Shown here: one piece after another, positions 42,374-51,404 of the stretch | How the letters are laid out: every line of letters begins with the position of its first letter | How positions within the stretch are numbered: position 1 is the first letter of the stretch | DNA from: Pseudideonella sakaiensis | Lineage (GTDB): Bacteria; Pseudomonadota; Gammaproteobacteria; Burkholderiales; Burkholderiaceae_C | Assembly: GCF_001293525.1 (NCBI RefSeq) | Contig: NZ_BBYR01000024.1 | Coordinates: 27,839-91,838 of the forward strand | Direction: 5' to 3' | DNA: 64,000 nt | The notes under the pieces: generated by a model | Database searches by the model: none | Seen by the model: the letters and a program-made list of their open reading frames with translations, nothing else | What the model was told of the DNA's origin: nothing | Translations under genes and position numbers: made by a program

Positions 42374-43849
42374 ATGGGTCTGTTGAGCCTCGCCATCTGG
42401 CTGCCGATCGTCTGCGGCGCCGTCCTGCTCGCCCTCGGGCGGGACTCGAATGCCGGCGTCGTCCGCTGGCTCGCGCTGGCCGCCGCGCTGCTGTCCTTCC
42501 TGGTGACGATCCCGCTGATCACCGGCTTCGACACCGGCACCGCGGCGCTGCAGTTCCAGGAGAACCTGGCGTGGATCGAGCGCTTCAACGTGCGCTACCA
42601 CCTCGGCGTCGACGGCATCTCCGTCTGGTTCGTGCTGCTGACGGCCTTCATCACGGTGATCGTCGTGATCGCCGGCTGGGAGGTCATCACCGACCGCGTG
42701 CACCAGTACATGGGCGCCTTCCTGATCCTGTCCGGCATCATGGTCGGCGTCTTCTCCGCGGTCGACGGCCTGCTGTTCTACGTCTTCTTCGAGGCGACGC
42801 TGATCCCGATGTACATCGTGATCGGCGTCTGGGGCGGGCCGCGGCGCGTCTACGCCGCGTTCAAGTTCTTCCTCTACACGCTGGCCGGCTCGCTGCTGAT
42901 GCTGGTCGCGCTGGTCTACCTCTACTACAAGTCCGGCGGCAGCTTCTCGCTGCTCGACTGGCACCGGCTGCCGCTGCCGATGTCGGCGCAGGCGCTGCTG
43001 TTCTTCGCCTTCTTCGCGGCCTTCGCCGTCAAGGTGCCGATGTGGCCGGTGCACACCTGGCTGCCGGATGCGCACGTCGAGGCGCCCACCGGCGGCTCGG
43101 TGGTGCTGGCGGCCATCATGCTGAAGCTCGGCGCCTACGGCTTCCTGCGCTTCTCGATGCCGATCGCCCCCGATGCCGCGCGCGAGTACGCCTGGCTGAT
43201 CATCGCGCTGTCGCTGATCGCGGTGGTCTACATCGGCCTGGTGGCGCTGGTGCAGCAGGACATGAAGAAGCTGGTCGCCTACTCGTCGATCGCCCACATG
43301 GGCTTCGTGACGCTGGGCTTCTTCGTCTTCAGCGAACTGGGCGTCTCCGGCGGGCTGGTGCAGATGATCTCGCACGGCTTCGTCTCCGGCGCGATGTTCC
43401 TGTGCATCGGCGTGCTCTACGACCGGGTGCACTCGCGCGAGATCGCCAGCTACGGCGGCGTCGTCAACACGATGCCGAAGTTCACCGCGTTCGCGGTCTT
43501 CTTCGCGATGGCCAACTGCGGCCTGCCCGGCACCGCGGGCTTCGTCGGCGAGTGGATGGTCATCCTCGGCGCCGTCAAGTACGACTTCTGGATCGGCCTG
43601 CTGGCGGCCAGCTCGCTGGTCTTCGGTGCGGCCTACACGCTGTGGATGGTCAAGCGCGTCTACTTCGGCGCCGTCGCCAACGACGACGTGAAGGCGCTGC
43701 AGGACATCGGCGCCCGCGAGTTCCTGATGCTGGCCGTGCTGGCGATCGCCGTGCTGTGGATGGGCCTGCTGCCCAAGCCCTTCACCGACGTGATGCACGT
43801 CTCGGTGACGGAGCTGCTGAAGCACGTGGCCGTCTCCAAGCTGAACTGA
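42374..43849 (+). CDS. nuoM: NADH-quinone oxidoreductase subunit M
   Basis: An antiporter-like proton-pumping subunit (491 residues, about 14 helices). Motifs include FFEATLIPMYIVIGVWGG, WLPDAHVEAPTGGSVVLAAI and AYSSIAHMGFVTLGFFVF. ATG 42374 follows GGAGAACAAG. It lies 38 bases after nuoL. Confidence 0.98.
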   Translation: MGLLSLAIWLPIVCGAVLLALGRDSNAGVVRWLALAAALLSFLVTIPLITGFDTGTAALQFQENLAWIERFNVRYHLGVDGISVWFVLLTAFITVIVVIAGWEVITDRVHQYMGAFLILSGIMVGVFSAVDGLLFYVFFEATLIPMYIVIGVWGGPRRVYAAFKFFLYTLAGSLLMLVALVYLYYKSGGSFSLLDWHRLPLPMSAQALLFFAFFAAFAVKVPMWPVHTWLPDAHVEAPTGGSVVLAAIMLKLGAYGFLRFSMPIAPDAAREYAWLIIALSLIAVVYIGLVALVQQDMKKLVAYSSIAHMGFVTLGFFVFSELGVSGGLVQMISHGFVSGAMFLCIGVLYDRVHSREIASYGGVVNTMPKFTAFAVFFAMANCGLPGTAGFVGEWMVILGAVKYDFWIGLLAASSLVFGAAYTLWMVKRVYFGAVANDDVKALQDIGAREFLMLAVLAIAVLWMGLLPKPFTDVMHVSVTELLKHVAVSKLN

Positions 43850-43867
43850 GCTGCCAGGACGAGAACG

Positions 43868-45349
43868 ATGACTGACATGAACTGGCTGGCCATTGCGCCC
43901 GAGATCGTCCTGCTGGCGCTGGCCTGCGTGGTCGCGCTGGTGGACCTGTGGGTCACCGACCCGCGCCGCACCCCCACCTACTGGCTGACCCAGGCCGGCC
44001 TGGCCGTGGTCGCGCTGCTGCACCTGCTGGCCTGCGAACGCGGCGAGACCGTCTACGCGATGCAGCGCATGGTCGTCGCCGACCCGATGGGCCACCTGCT
44101 CGGCGTCTGCGCCGCGCTGGCCACGATGGTCACGCTCGCCTATGCGCGGCCCTACGCCGAAGGCCGCGACATGCTGAAGGGCGAGCTGTTCACGCTCAGC
44201 CTGTTCTCGCTGCTGGGCATCTTCGTGATGCTGTCGGCGAACAACTTCCTGGTCATCTACCTCGGCCTCGAGATGATGAGCCTGTCGCTGTACGCGCTGA
44301 CCGCGCTGCGCCGCGACCACCCGCCGGCCACCGAGGCCGCGATGAAGTACTTCGTGCTGGGTGCGCTGGCGTCCGGCTTCCTGCTGTACGGCCTGTCGAT
44401 GATGTACGGCGCCACCGGCTCGCTCGAGGTCGGCGAGGTGTTCAAGGCGATCGGCACCGGCCAGATCAACAAGGCGGTGCTGATCCTGGGCGTGGTCTTC
44501 GTCGTCTCCGGCCTCGCGTTCAAGATCGGCGCCGTGCCCTTCCACATGTGGATCCCGGACGTCTACCAGGGTGCGCCCACCGCGGCGACGCTGCTGATCG
44601 CGGGCGCGCCCAAGCTCGCGGCGTTCGCGATCACGATGCGGCTGCTGGTCGACGGCATGCTCGGCCTGGCGGTGGACTGGCAGCAGATGCTGGTGGTGCT
44701 GTCGGTGGCCTCGCTGGCCGTCGGCAACCTGGCGGCGATCGCGCAGACCAACCTCAAGCGCATGCTGGGCTACTCCACCATCGGCCAGATGGGCTTCATG
44801 CTGCTGGGCCTGTGCTCGGGCGTGGTGAACGGCAATACGCTGTCGGCGGCGAACGCCTACAGCTCGTCGATGTTCTACGTCGTCACCTACGTGCTGACGA
44901 CCCTGGGCACCTTCGGCATCGTGATGCTGCTGGCGCGCCAGGGCGTCGAGGCCGAGCTGCTCGACGACTACAAGGGCCTGGCGCGGCGCAGCCCCTGGTA
45001 CGCCTTCGTGATGGCGGTCTTCATGTTCTCGCTCGCCGGCATCCCGCCGACGGTCGGCTTCGCCGCCAAGCTGGCGGTGCTGCAGGCCCTGGTGTCGACC
45101 AACGTGCCGGGGCTGATCACGCTCGCGGTGGTCGCGGTGCTGCTCTCGCTGGTGGCCGCGTTCTACTACCTGCGCGTGGTCAAGCTGATGTTCTTCGACG
45201 AGCCGCAGGACCAGACCCCGCTGTCGGCCGGCGGCGACGTGCGCGTGCTGCTGTCGGCCAACGGTGCCGCGGTGCTGCTGTTCGGCCTGCTGCCGGGCGG
45301 CCTGATGACCTGGTGCGCCCAGGCCATCGTCAAGTCGCTGGGCAGCTGA
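43868..45349 (+). CDS. nuoN: NADH-quinone oxidoreductase subunit N
   Basis: The third antiporter-like subunit (493 residues), next to NuoM and NuoK in the membrane arm. Motifs include [40 protein letters not shown] and [16 protein letters not shown]. An alternative ATG three codons later is in frame. It is the last nuo gene, 21 bases before the Nudix gene. Confidence 0.97.
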   Translation: MTDMNWLAIAPEIVLLALACVVALVDLWVTDPRRTPTYWLTQAGLAVVALLHLLACERGETVYAMQRMVVADPMGHLLGVCAALATMVTLAYARPYAEGRDMLKGELFTLSLFSLLGIFVMLSANNFLVIYLGLEMMSLSLYALTALRRDHPPATEAAMKYFVLGALASGFLLYGLSMMYGATGSLEVGEVFKAIGTGQINKAVLILGVVFVVSGLAFKIGAVPFHMWIPDVYQGAPTAATLLIAGAPKLAAFAITMRLLVDGMLGLAVDWQQMLVVLSVASLAVGNLAAIAQTNLKRMLGYSTIGQMGFMLLGLCSGVVNGNTLSAANAYSSSMFYVVTYVLTTLGTFGIVMLLARQGVEAELLDDYKGLARRSPWYAFVMAVFMFSLAGIPPTVGFAAKLAVLQALVSTNVPGLITLAVVAVLLSLVAAFYYLRVVKLMFFDEPQDQTPLSAGGDVRVLLSANGAAVLLFGLLPGGLMTWCAQAIVKSLGS

Positions 45350-45370
45350 GCGGCCGCGAGGCCTGCGCCC

Positions 45371-46060
45371 GTGCCTGAAGCCTTGCCCGCGGGCATCCCG
45401 GCCGTCGAAGGCGTCCACGGCCTGCGCGCGCTCCCGGCGGCGGACGGCGCGGTCGGCGCCGGCGACGAGCACCTGCGCGAGCGGCGGCTGGAATCGACGA
45501 CGGTCTGGCGTGGCCGCTTCCTCGACATCCGCAGCGACCGGGTCGCGCTGCCGGACGGCCGCGAGACCGGGCGCGAGTTCCTGCTCCACCCCGGCGCGGT
45601 GATGGTCGTGCCGCTGCTCGACGCCGACACCGCGGTGGTCGAACGCCAGTTCCGCTACCCGATGGACCGCGCGATGCTGGAGTTCCCCGCCGGCAAGCTC
45701 GACGCCGGCGAGGCGCCGTGGCAGTGCGCGGTGCGCGAGCTGGCCGAGGAGACGGGCTTCCGCGCCGCCGAGTGGGCCCGCGCGGGCGTGCTGCACAACG
45801 CGATCGCCTACTCGAACGAGGCGATCGAGGTCTGGTTCGCCCGCGGCCTGGCGCCCGGCCCGGCACGGCCGGACGAGGGCGAGTTCCTCGAGGTCGGCCT
45901 GGGCCGCCTCGACGACCTGGAGGCGGCCGCACGCGACGGCCGGCTCACCGATGCCAAGACGCTGATCGGCCTGTCGTGGTGGCGCCAGTGGCGCGAAGGC
46001 CGCTGGCCGCTCGCCTGGCAGGCCCTGCCGCCGGGCGGCGCCGCAGCGCCGGCCGCCTAG
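45371..46060 (+). CDS. Nudix hydrolase, ADP-ribose pyrophosphatase-like
   Basis: Hydrolyses a nucleoside diphosphate linked to another group; by similarity probably ADP-ribose to AMP and ribose-5-phosphate. The 229-residue protein carries a complete Nudix box from Gly108 to Phe130 (GKLDAGE, then REL and EETGF). The N-terminal 35 residues before ERRLESTTVWRGRF are longer than usual, so the real start may be later than GTG 45371, though no better codon was found. It follows nuoN after 21 bases and may be its operon partner. Confidence 0.88.
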   Translation: MPEALPAGIPAVEGVHGLRALPAADGAVGAGDEHLRERRLESTTVWRGRFLDIRSDRVALPDGRETGREFLLHPGAVMVVPLLDADTAVVERQFRYPMDRAMLEFPAGKLDAGEAPWQCAVRELAEETGFRAAEWARAGVLHNAIAYSNEAIEVWFARGLAPGPARPDEGEFLEVGLGRLDDLEAAARDGRLTDAKTLIGLSWWRQWREGRWPLAWQALPPGGAAAPAA

Positions 46061-46134
46061 CACCGATCACGTGGACGCACGTCGCCGTCGTTGCGGGAAA
46101 GCCGACGCCGCGCACGCGCCGCACCGGCCCTCGC

Positions 46135-46140
46135 CATAAT
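46135..46140 (+). promoter_or_regulatory. -10-like CATAAT seven bases before DUF1178
   Basis: CATAAT at 46135-46140 is followed by only seven bases before the ATG at 46148. If it is a -10 box, the transcript would start at or within a base or two of the ATG, giving a leaderless mRNA. No good -35 is seen and no ribosome site is visible. Confidence 0.35.
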
Positions 46141-46147
46141 CCGCGCC

Positions 46148-46675
46148 ATGAAGGTGCTCGACCTGCGCTGCTCCAGCGACCACCGCTTCGAAGGCTGGTT
46201 CGCCTCCGAGGACGACTTCCAGTCCCAGTCGGCCCGGGGCCTGGTCACCTGCCCCGTCTGCGGCGACCCGGCGATCGTGCGGCTGCCGAGTGCGCCGCGG
46301 CTGAACGTGTCCGGTGCACGCGAGCCGCGCGAAGTGGCGCGGGCGCGCGGCGACCGCGGCGCGCCGGACGAACGCAGCCGCGATGCGGCCATCGCCCGCG
46401 CGCCGGCCGCCACCCCGCCGGCGGGCGGCGCTGGGGTGCCGGTGCCGGTCGCGATGCAGGCGCTGTGGCTGCAGGCGGTGCAGCACGTGCTGGCCCACAC
46501 CGACGACGTCGGCGACCGCTTCGCCGAGGAGGCGCGCCGCATCCACTACGGCGAGGCCGACGAGCGCGCGATCCGCGGCCGCGCCAGCCCCGAGGAGACC
46601 CAGGCGCTGCTCGACGAAGGCATCGAGGTCATGCCGCTGCCGCTGCCCGAGGCCCTGAAGGGGCCGGTGCAGTGA
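46148..46675 (+). CDS. DUF1178 family protein
   Basis: A 175-residue protein of a conserved, uncharacterised family. The N terminus MKVLDLRCSSDHRFEGWFAS and the later VTCPVCGDPAIVRLPSAP carry Cys-x2-Cys pairs that look like a small zinc ribbon. The C-terminal part after residue 110 (QALWLQAVQHVLAHTDDVGD, then FAEEARRIHYGE) is helical and well conserved in the family. Its function is unknown. A stretch of Ala/Pro-rich sequence lies between the two parts. It follows the Nudix gene. Confidence 0.9.
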   Translation: MKVLDLRCSSDHRFEGWFASEDDFQSQSARGLVTCPVCGDPAIVRLPSAPRLNVSGAREPREVARARGDRGAPDERSRDAAIARAPAATPPAGGAGVPVPVAMQALWLQAVQHVLAHTDDVGDRFAEEARRIHYGEADERAIRGRASPEETQALLDEGIEVMPLPLPEALKGPVQ

Positions 46676-46720
46676 GCCCGTCGGAAAGCAGCCGAGGCGG
46701 CCCGTCCGGCCGCCGGGTCG

Positions 46721-48175
46721 TCAGCGCAGCACCCGCCCCGGGTTCAGCAGGCCCTGCGGGTCGAGCGCCTGCTTGATGCGGGCCATCAGCGCCAGCGCCA
46801 CCGGGGACTTGTAGTCCGGCAGCACGTCGCGCTTGAGCAGGCCGATGCCGTGCTCCGCGGAGATCGAGCCGCCGTGCGCGCGCACCGCGTCGTAGACCTG
46901 CCGGTTGATCGCCTTCTCGTGTTCGCGCAGGAAGGCCGCGCCGTCGGCTCCGGCCGGCGCCTGGACGTTGTAGTGCAGGTTGCCGTCCCCCAGGTGACCG
47001 AAGTCGATCAGGCAGACGCCCGGATACGCCGCCGACAGCGCCGCATCGGTGGCCGCGACGAAGGCCGGGATGCGCGAGACCGGCACCGAGATGTCGTGCT
47101 TGACGTTCGGCCCTTCCTCGGCCTGCGCCAGCGGGATGGACTCGCGCAGGTGCCACATCGCGCGCGACTGCTCCAGGTTCTCGGCCACCGCAGCGTCGCT
47201 GATCACGCCGTCTTCGAGCGCCGCGCCCAGCAGGTCCTCGAACAGCGTGCGGGCGTGGGATTCGCCCTCGGTGTCCGACTGCTCCAGCAGCACCGCCCAG
47301 GGCGAGGGCGGCAGTGGCTTCGGCAGCGCCGGGAAGTGCCGGCGCACCAGCGCGAGCGAGGCGTCGTTCATCACCTCGAAGCCGGTCAGGCCCGCGCCGA
47401 GGCGGGCCTGCGCGCGCTGCAGCAGGGCCACCGCGGCGTCCAGGTCGGGCACGGCCGCCCACGCGGTGGTGATCGCGGCCGGCTGGGGTTGCAGTTTCAG
47501 CGTGGCGGCGGTGATCACGCCCAGCGTGCCCTCGCTGCCGATGAACAGGTGGCGCAGGTCGTAGCCGGTGTTGTCCTTGCGCAGCCCGGCCAGGCCGTCC
47601 CAGACCTCGCCGTCGGCCGTCACCACCTCGAGCCCGAGGCAGAGGTCGCGCGCCGAGCCGTAGCGCAGCACCTGGGTGCCGCCGGCGTTGGTGGCCAGGT
47701 TGCCGCCGACGGTGCAGCTGCCCTCGGCCGCCAGGCTCAGCGGCAGCAGCAGGCCCTGCGCCTGCGCGGCCTCCTGGGCCGCCTGCAGCACACAGCCGGC
47801 CTCCACCGTCATCGTGAGGTTCGCCGGGTCGATCGCGCGCACGCGGTTCATCCGCGCCAGGCTGAGCACCACCTGGGTGCCGCTGTCGTCCGGCGTCGAG
47901 CCGCCGACCAGGCCGGTGTTGCCGCCCTGGGGCACGATCGAGGCGCCATGCCGCCGGCACAGCCGCAGCACCTCGGCCACCTGCGCGGTGTCGGCCGGCC
48001 GCACCACCGCCAGCGCCTTGCCGCGCCAGCGGCGGCGCCAGTCCAGCTCCCAGGCGCTCAGGTCGCCGTCGCACAGCACCTGCGCGTCGCCGAGCGCCGC
48101 GCGCAGCGCCTCGAGCAGCGCAGCTCGGCCGGCCGCGTCGGCTCCGCCGGCGGGTGTCGCCACCTCGCCGCTCAC
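46721..48175 (-). CDS. FAD-binding oxidoreductase, GlcD / D-lactate dehydrogenase type
   Basis: A 484-residue flavoprotein of the FAD_binding_4 plus FAD-oxidase C family; members oxidise glycolate, D-lactate, D-2-hydroxyglutarate and like 2-hydroxy acids. The FAD motif IVPQGGNTGLVGGSTP is at 80-95. The C-terminal HLGDGNLHYNV and EHGIGLLKRD are the substrate/metal-binding histidine motifs. Its GTG start overlaps the upstream DUF2069 stop (GTGA), so they are coupled. The exact substrate cannot be told. Confidence 0.92.
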   Translation of the reverse strand: MSGEVATPAGGADAAGRAALLEALRAALGDAQVLCDGDLSAWELDWRRRWRGKALAVVRPADTAQVAEVLRLCRRHGASIVPQGGNTGLVGGSTPDDSGTQVVLSLARMNRVRAIDPANLTMTVEAGCVLQAAQEAAQAQGLLLPLSLAAEGSCTVGGNLATNAGGTQVLRYGSARDLCLGLEVVTADGEVWDGLAGLRKDNTGYDLRHLFIGSEGTLGVITAATLKLQPQPAAITTAWAAVPDLDAAVALLQRAQARLGAGLTGFEVMNDASLALVRRHFPALPKPLPPSPWAVLLEQSDTEGESHARTLFEDLLGAALEDGVISDAAVAENLEQSRAMWHLRESIPLAQAEEGPNVKHDISVPVSRIPAFVAATDAALSAAYPGVCLIDFGHLGDGNLHYNVQAPAGADGAAFLREHEKAINRQVYDAVRAHGGSISAEHGIGLLKRDVLPDYKSPVALALMARIKQALDPQGLLNPGRVLR

Positions 48176-48618
48176 CGCGCCACCCCTGCGGTGGCCGCGT
48201 CGCGCGCGCGTGCCTCGCGCAGCCGCCAGCGCACGTGCGCGGCGCAGGCCGCGAACAGCACCAGGCACAACGCGATCTCGACGCCGGCGAGCACGGCGCT
48301 CAGGCCGCGGTCGCCGACGGCGCGCACCACGCCCTCGGTGAAGTAGAGCCAGACCAGCAGGCTGACCCAGCGGTAGGTGTACATCCGGTGCTTCAGCAGC
48401 CCGGCCAGCGGCAGCGTCAGCGGCAGCACCTTGAGCGCGAGCATGCCGCTGCCGGTCGGCGCGAGCACCAGCTCCCAGGCCAGGCCCAGCACGATCAGCC
48501 CGAGCAGGCTGGCCACGGCGGCGTTGCGCGTCGCGCGCACGACCGGGGAGGGCGCTTCGGGGCCGGGGGCGGCCGCGGGCCCGGGATGCGCGGCGGAGGA
48601 GGACGTCATCGATGGCAT
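48172..48618 (-). CDS. DUF2069 membrane protein
   Basis: A 148-residue inner-membrane protein with four predicted helices (LLGLIVLGLAWELVLA, VLPLTLPLAGLL, VSLLVWLYFTEGVVRAV and LAGVEIALCLVLFAACAA). HRMYTYRWVSLLVWLYFTEG fits the DUF2069 family signature. Function is unknown. Its chosen start is only 11 bases from the divergent yihY-like gene, so one of the two start sites may be further downstream (in-frame ATG at 48609). Confidence 0.8.
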   Translation of the reverse strand: MPSMTSSSAAHPGPAAAPGPEAPSPVVRATRNAAVASLLGLIVLGLAWELVLAPTGSGMLALKVLPLTLPLAGLLKHRMYTYRWVSLLVWLYFTEGVVRAVGDRGLSAVLAGVEIALCLVLFAACAAHVRWRLREARARDAATAGVAR

Positions 48619-48629
48619 GATAGCCAGCG

Positions 48630-49922
48630 ATGCGCCTGTCCCGGACCGACCGCGTGAACCCCCTTCGTGAACGTCCCGGGCCGGCCGAGGACGGGCCCCC
48701 GGCGGCCCGCGCCGGCTGGCGCGCGGAGGCTGCGCTGCTGCTGCACACGCTGCAGACCTGGCCCTGGGCCCAGACCGCGCAGACCCTGGCGCGCCGCTTC
48801 CGCGAGGACCGCCTCGGCATCACCGCCAGCAGCCTGACCTTCACCACGCTGATCTCGCTGGTGCCGCTGCTCACCGTGATGCTCGCGGTGTTCTCGGCCT
48901 TCCCGATGTTCGCGAAGTTCCAGGGCGCGCTGCAGACCTACTTCTTCCAGGCGCTGGTGCCCGACACCATCGCGAAGCCGGTGATGGGCGCGCTGACCCA
49001 GTTCGCGGCCAAGGCCAGCCGCCTCGGCGGTGTCGGCCTCGCGGTGCTGGTGTTCACCGCCTTCGCGCTGATGCTGACCATCGACCGCACGCTGAACGCC
49101 ATCTGGCGCGTGCGCCGGCCGCGGCCGATCGCGCAGCGCGTGCTGATCTACTGGAGTGCCGCCACCCTCGGCCCGCTGCTGCTGGGCGCCAGCCTGACGC
49201 TCACGTCCTACGCCGTGTCCGCCAGCCGCGGCCTGGTCGAGGCCCTGCCCAACCTCGTCAGCGTGGTGCTGAACCTGGCCGAGTTCGGCCTCTTCGCGGC
49301 CGGCATCGCCGGGCTGTTCCACTACGTGCCCAACACCGAGGTGCGCTGGCGCCACGCGATCGCCGGCGGCCTGTTCGTCTCGCTCGGCTTCGAGCTGGCC
49401 AAGAAGGTGCTGGGCTGGTACCTCGCGACCATCCCCAGCTACTCGATGGTCTACGGCGCCTTCGCCACCGTGCCCATCTTCCTGGTCTGGCTCTACCTCG
49501 GCTGGGTCATCGTGCTGCTCGGCGCCGTCGTGGCGGCCTATGCCCCCAGCCTGCAGATGCGGGTCGCCAGCCTGCCCGACACCCCCGGCCGCCGCTTCGA
49601 GCTCGCGCTCGACCTGCTGCGCGAACTGCAGCGCGTGCGCGACGAGCCGCCCCGCGGCCTCACTGCCGCCGCGCTGAGCCAGCGCCTGCGGCTCGACCCG
49701 CTGCAGCTCGAACCGGCGCTCGAGCGCCTCGTCGCGCTCGACTGGGTCGGCCGCCTCGACGAGCCCGGCGCCGCCCGCTACCTGCTGCTCTGCGACCCCG
49801 CCCGCACCCCGGCCGCGCCGCTGGTTGCGCAGCAGCTGCTCGCGCCGTCGGCAGGGGTGCAGGGGTTCTGGCGACGTGCCGGGGTGGAGGGGCTGGTGCT
49901 CGGGGACCTGCTCGAGGCCTAG
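48630..49922 (+). CDS. YihY/BrkB family membrane protein with C-terminal extension
   Basis: An inner-membrane protein of 430 residues. The first 305 residues form the YihY (formerly RNase BN) domain with about six helices: LTFTTLISLVPLLTVMLAVF, LGGVGLAVLVFTAFALML, LNLAEFGLFAAGIAGLFHYV and IFLVWLYLGWVIVLLGAVVA. Residues 306-430 are soluble; AALSQRLRLDPLQLEPALER followed by a short beta-like segment looks like a winged helix. An in-frame GTG at 48654 is a possible later start. Function is unknown; RNase activity for this family was disproved. Confidence 0.88.
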   Translation: MRLSRTDRVNPLRERPGPAEDGPPAARAGWRAEAALLLHTLQTWPWAQTAQTLARRFREDRLGITASSLTFTTLISLVPLLTVMLAVFSAFPMFAKFQGALQTYFFQALVPDTIAKPVMGALTQFAAKASRLGGVGLAVLVFTAFALMLTIDRTLNAIWRVRRPRPIAQRVLIYWSAATLGPLLLGASLTLTSYAVSASRGLVEALPNLVSVVLNLAEFGLFAAGIAGLFHYVPNTEVRWRHAIAGGLFVSLGFELAKKVLGWYLATIPSYSMVYGAFATVPIFLVWLYLGWVIVLLGAVVAAYAPSLQMRVASLPDTPGRRFELALDLLRELQRVRDEPPRGLTAAALSQRLRLDPLQLEPALERLVALDWVGRLDEPGAARYLLLCDPARTPAAPLVAQQLLAPSAGVQGFWRRAGVEGLVLGDLLEA

Positions 49923-50012
49923 CGGGCGGGCTGCGGCGTCGGCCAGGCCGCCACGGGCAGCTCGGCCGACCCGCGCCCCTCCTCGATGCGTCGACGCGCG
50001 GCGACGAGCTGC

Positions 50013-50041
50013 TTGGCGCGGCCGATGCCGGCCCTCAGAAT
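50013..50041 (+). promoter_or_regulatory. Candidate promoter for the unrecognised small gene
   Basis: TTGGCG (50013-50018) and CAGAAT (50036-50041) are 17 bases apart in the 191-bp gap after the yihY-like gene. The rest of this gap shows no supportable gene; a short minus-strand frame (stop at 49919) is discussed separately. Confidence 0.35.
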
Positions 50042-50113
50042 GCGGCAGCGATCTCCATGCGGAAGCGCCCGCGGGGTTCGCCCCACCCGTCACCCGTCCG
50101 TCGAGGGCAGATC

Positions 50114-50491
50114 ATGGCCTCACTGCGTCGCGCCAAGGTTCTCGCGAACTACCGTCCGACCGGACAGAACCCGCCGGCACGGGACCGCAGGTACGCGAAA
50201 CTCTCGCCCGAGAGCGTCTACGCTCTGCTGGAGAAAGCCGGCAGGATGCGCGTCCACGGCGCGACGAACAACACCCTGTCCGCGCGTGCCCTCCTGGAGC
50301 TGATGAGCGAGGGGCCGTGGCAATGCCGCGCCACGGCCCATGAAGGCGGACACCCGAACGACCCGGACCCGGACCCCTACCTCCACTTCAACATCCGTAT
50401 CCTCAGGCAGGAGCGGACCTACCACGTGCGGTGCCATGAGCATCGGCTCGGTGGCGTGGTCGTGTTTCAAGTCACCTTCCAGGGCGCTTGA
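50114..50491 (+). CDS. Small protein of unknown function with atypical codon use
   Basis: I do not recognise this 125-residue protein. It starts MASLRRAKVLANYRPTGQ, has a helical middle (SPESVYALLEKAGRMRVHG, then LSARALLELMSEG), a His/Asp/Pro-rich turn, and a beta-like end (LHFNIRILRQERTYHV, then GGVVVFQVTFQGA). The codons include several AGG, CGT, AAA and CAA that are rare in nearby genes, which suggests a recent arrival. A longer in-frame start at 50057 is possible. It is not clearly in an operon; its neighbour converges on it. Confidence 0.6.
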   Translation: MASLRRAKVLANYRPTGQNPPARDRRYAKLSPESVYALLEKAGRMRVHGATNNTLSARALLELMSEGPWQCRATAHEGGHPNDPDPDPYLHFNIRILRQERTYHVRCHEHRLGGVVVFQVTFQGA

Positions 50492-50591
50492 ATCCGGGTC
50501 CGGACGCGTGATCCGGCGCCGGCACGCCCACCGGGTGTCGGGCGTCCCTGCCGCAGCGCTTGGCCTCGGGGGCTCGACAGGCGCGCCAGGC

Positions 50592-51404
50592 TCAGGGCAG
50601 GGGCATGGCCCCCAGCACCTCGAGCACCCCATCCGGCGCCTCGCCCATCAGCGCATGCCCCGCCGGCAGCCGGACGATGTCCGCCCGCAGCGCCTGCGCG
50701 AGCGCGGCGGTGGCGGACGGGGGCGTCATCTGGTCGCGCTCGCCGAGCACGAAGCGGGTGGGGCAGCGCACGGTGGCGGCGGCCTCGAGGCCGTGGGCGT
50801 AGGCGTCGCAGACCTGGAAGTCGTGGTGGAAGAGGTTGCCGTGGCCGGCCTCGGCGTAGCCGCGCAGGTTGCGGCGGTTCAGCGCGCGCGCCTGGCCGCG
50901 CAGCCAGAAGCCCGGCGCGGGGGCCGAGGGCTTGGCGGCCAGCGTCGAGTGCGCGTAGCCATTGACCAGGTCGATCGCCCGCAGCGGGTCGGCGCGTGCG
51001 GTGTCGAGCAGGGCCGGGGAGACCTTCATCGGGTAGGCGGTGCCGACCATGACCAGCCCGCGCGCCCGCTCGCCGAGGCGGGCGGCGGCTTCGAGGGCCA
51101 CCAGCGAGCCCATGCTGTGGCCGACCAGCAGCGGCGCGCGGGCGCCGACGGCGTCGAGCAGCGCGACGACCCAGTCCGCGAGGGCCTCGACCGAGGCCAG
51201 CGCCGGCCCCGCGCTGCGCCCGTGGCCCGGCAGGTCCACCGCCAGCACCGCGTGGCCGTGGTGCGCGAGCCAGCGGCTCTGCAGCGCCCACACGCTGTGG
51301 TCGTCCATCGCGCCGTGCACCAGCAGCACCGCGGGCAGCGATGCGTCGAACGCCCGCCCGCCGGTGTAGACCCAGGCCGCGCGTCCCTCCAGCTCGAGCT
51401 TCAT
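50592..51404 (-). CDS. Alpha/beta hydrolase
   Basis: A 270-residue alpha/beta-hydrolase-fold enzyme. The nucleophile is Ser98 in LLVGHSMGSLVAL, the acid is probably Asp in GERDQMTPPS and the histidine is in LPAGHALMGEAPD. The oxyanion region LLVHGAMDDHSVW is at residues 27-39. Substrate is unknown. Its ATG overlaps the MetY-like gene stop (ATGA), so the two are translated together; it may act on a thioester or ester related to methionine biosynthesis, but that is speculation. Confidence 0.88.
   Translation of the reverse strand: MKLELEGRAAWVYTGGRAFDASLPAVLLVHGAMDDHSVWALQSRWLAHHGHAVLAVDLPGHGRSAGPALASVEALADWVVALLDAVGARAPLLVGHSMGSLVALEAAARLGERARGLVMVGTAYPMKVSPALLDTARADPLRAIDLVNGYAHSTLAAKPSAPAPGFWLRGQARALNRRNLRGYAEAGHGNLFHHDFQVCDAYAHGLEAAATVRCPTRFVLGERDQMTPPSATAALAQALRADIVRLPAGHALMGEAPDGVLEVLGAMPLP

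Noticed and set aside
42308..46063. Long open frame on the minus strand (about 1250 codons) opposite nuoM, nuoN and the Nudix gene.
   Set aside because: Its translation is rich in His, Gln, Arg and Asp with no domain; it is the antisense shadow of high-GC genes with clear function on the other strand.
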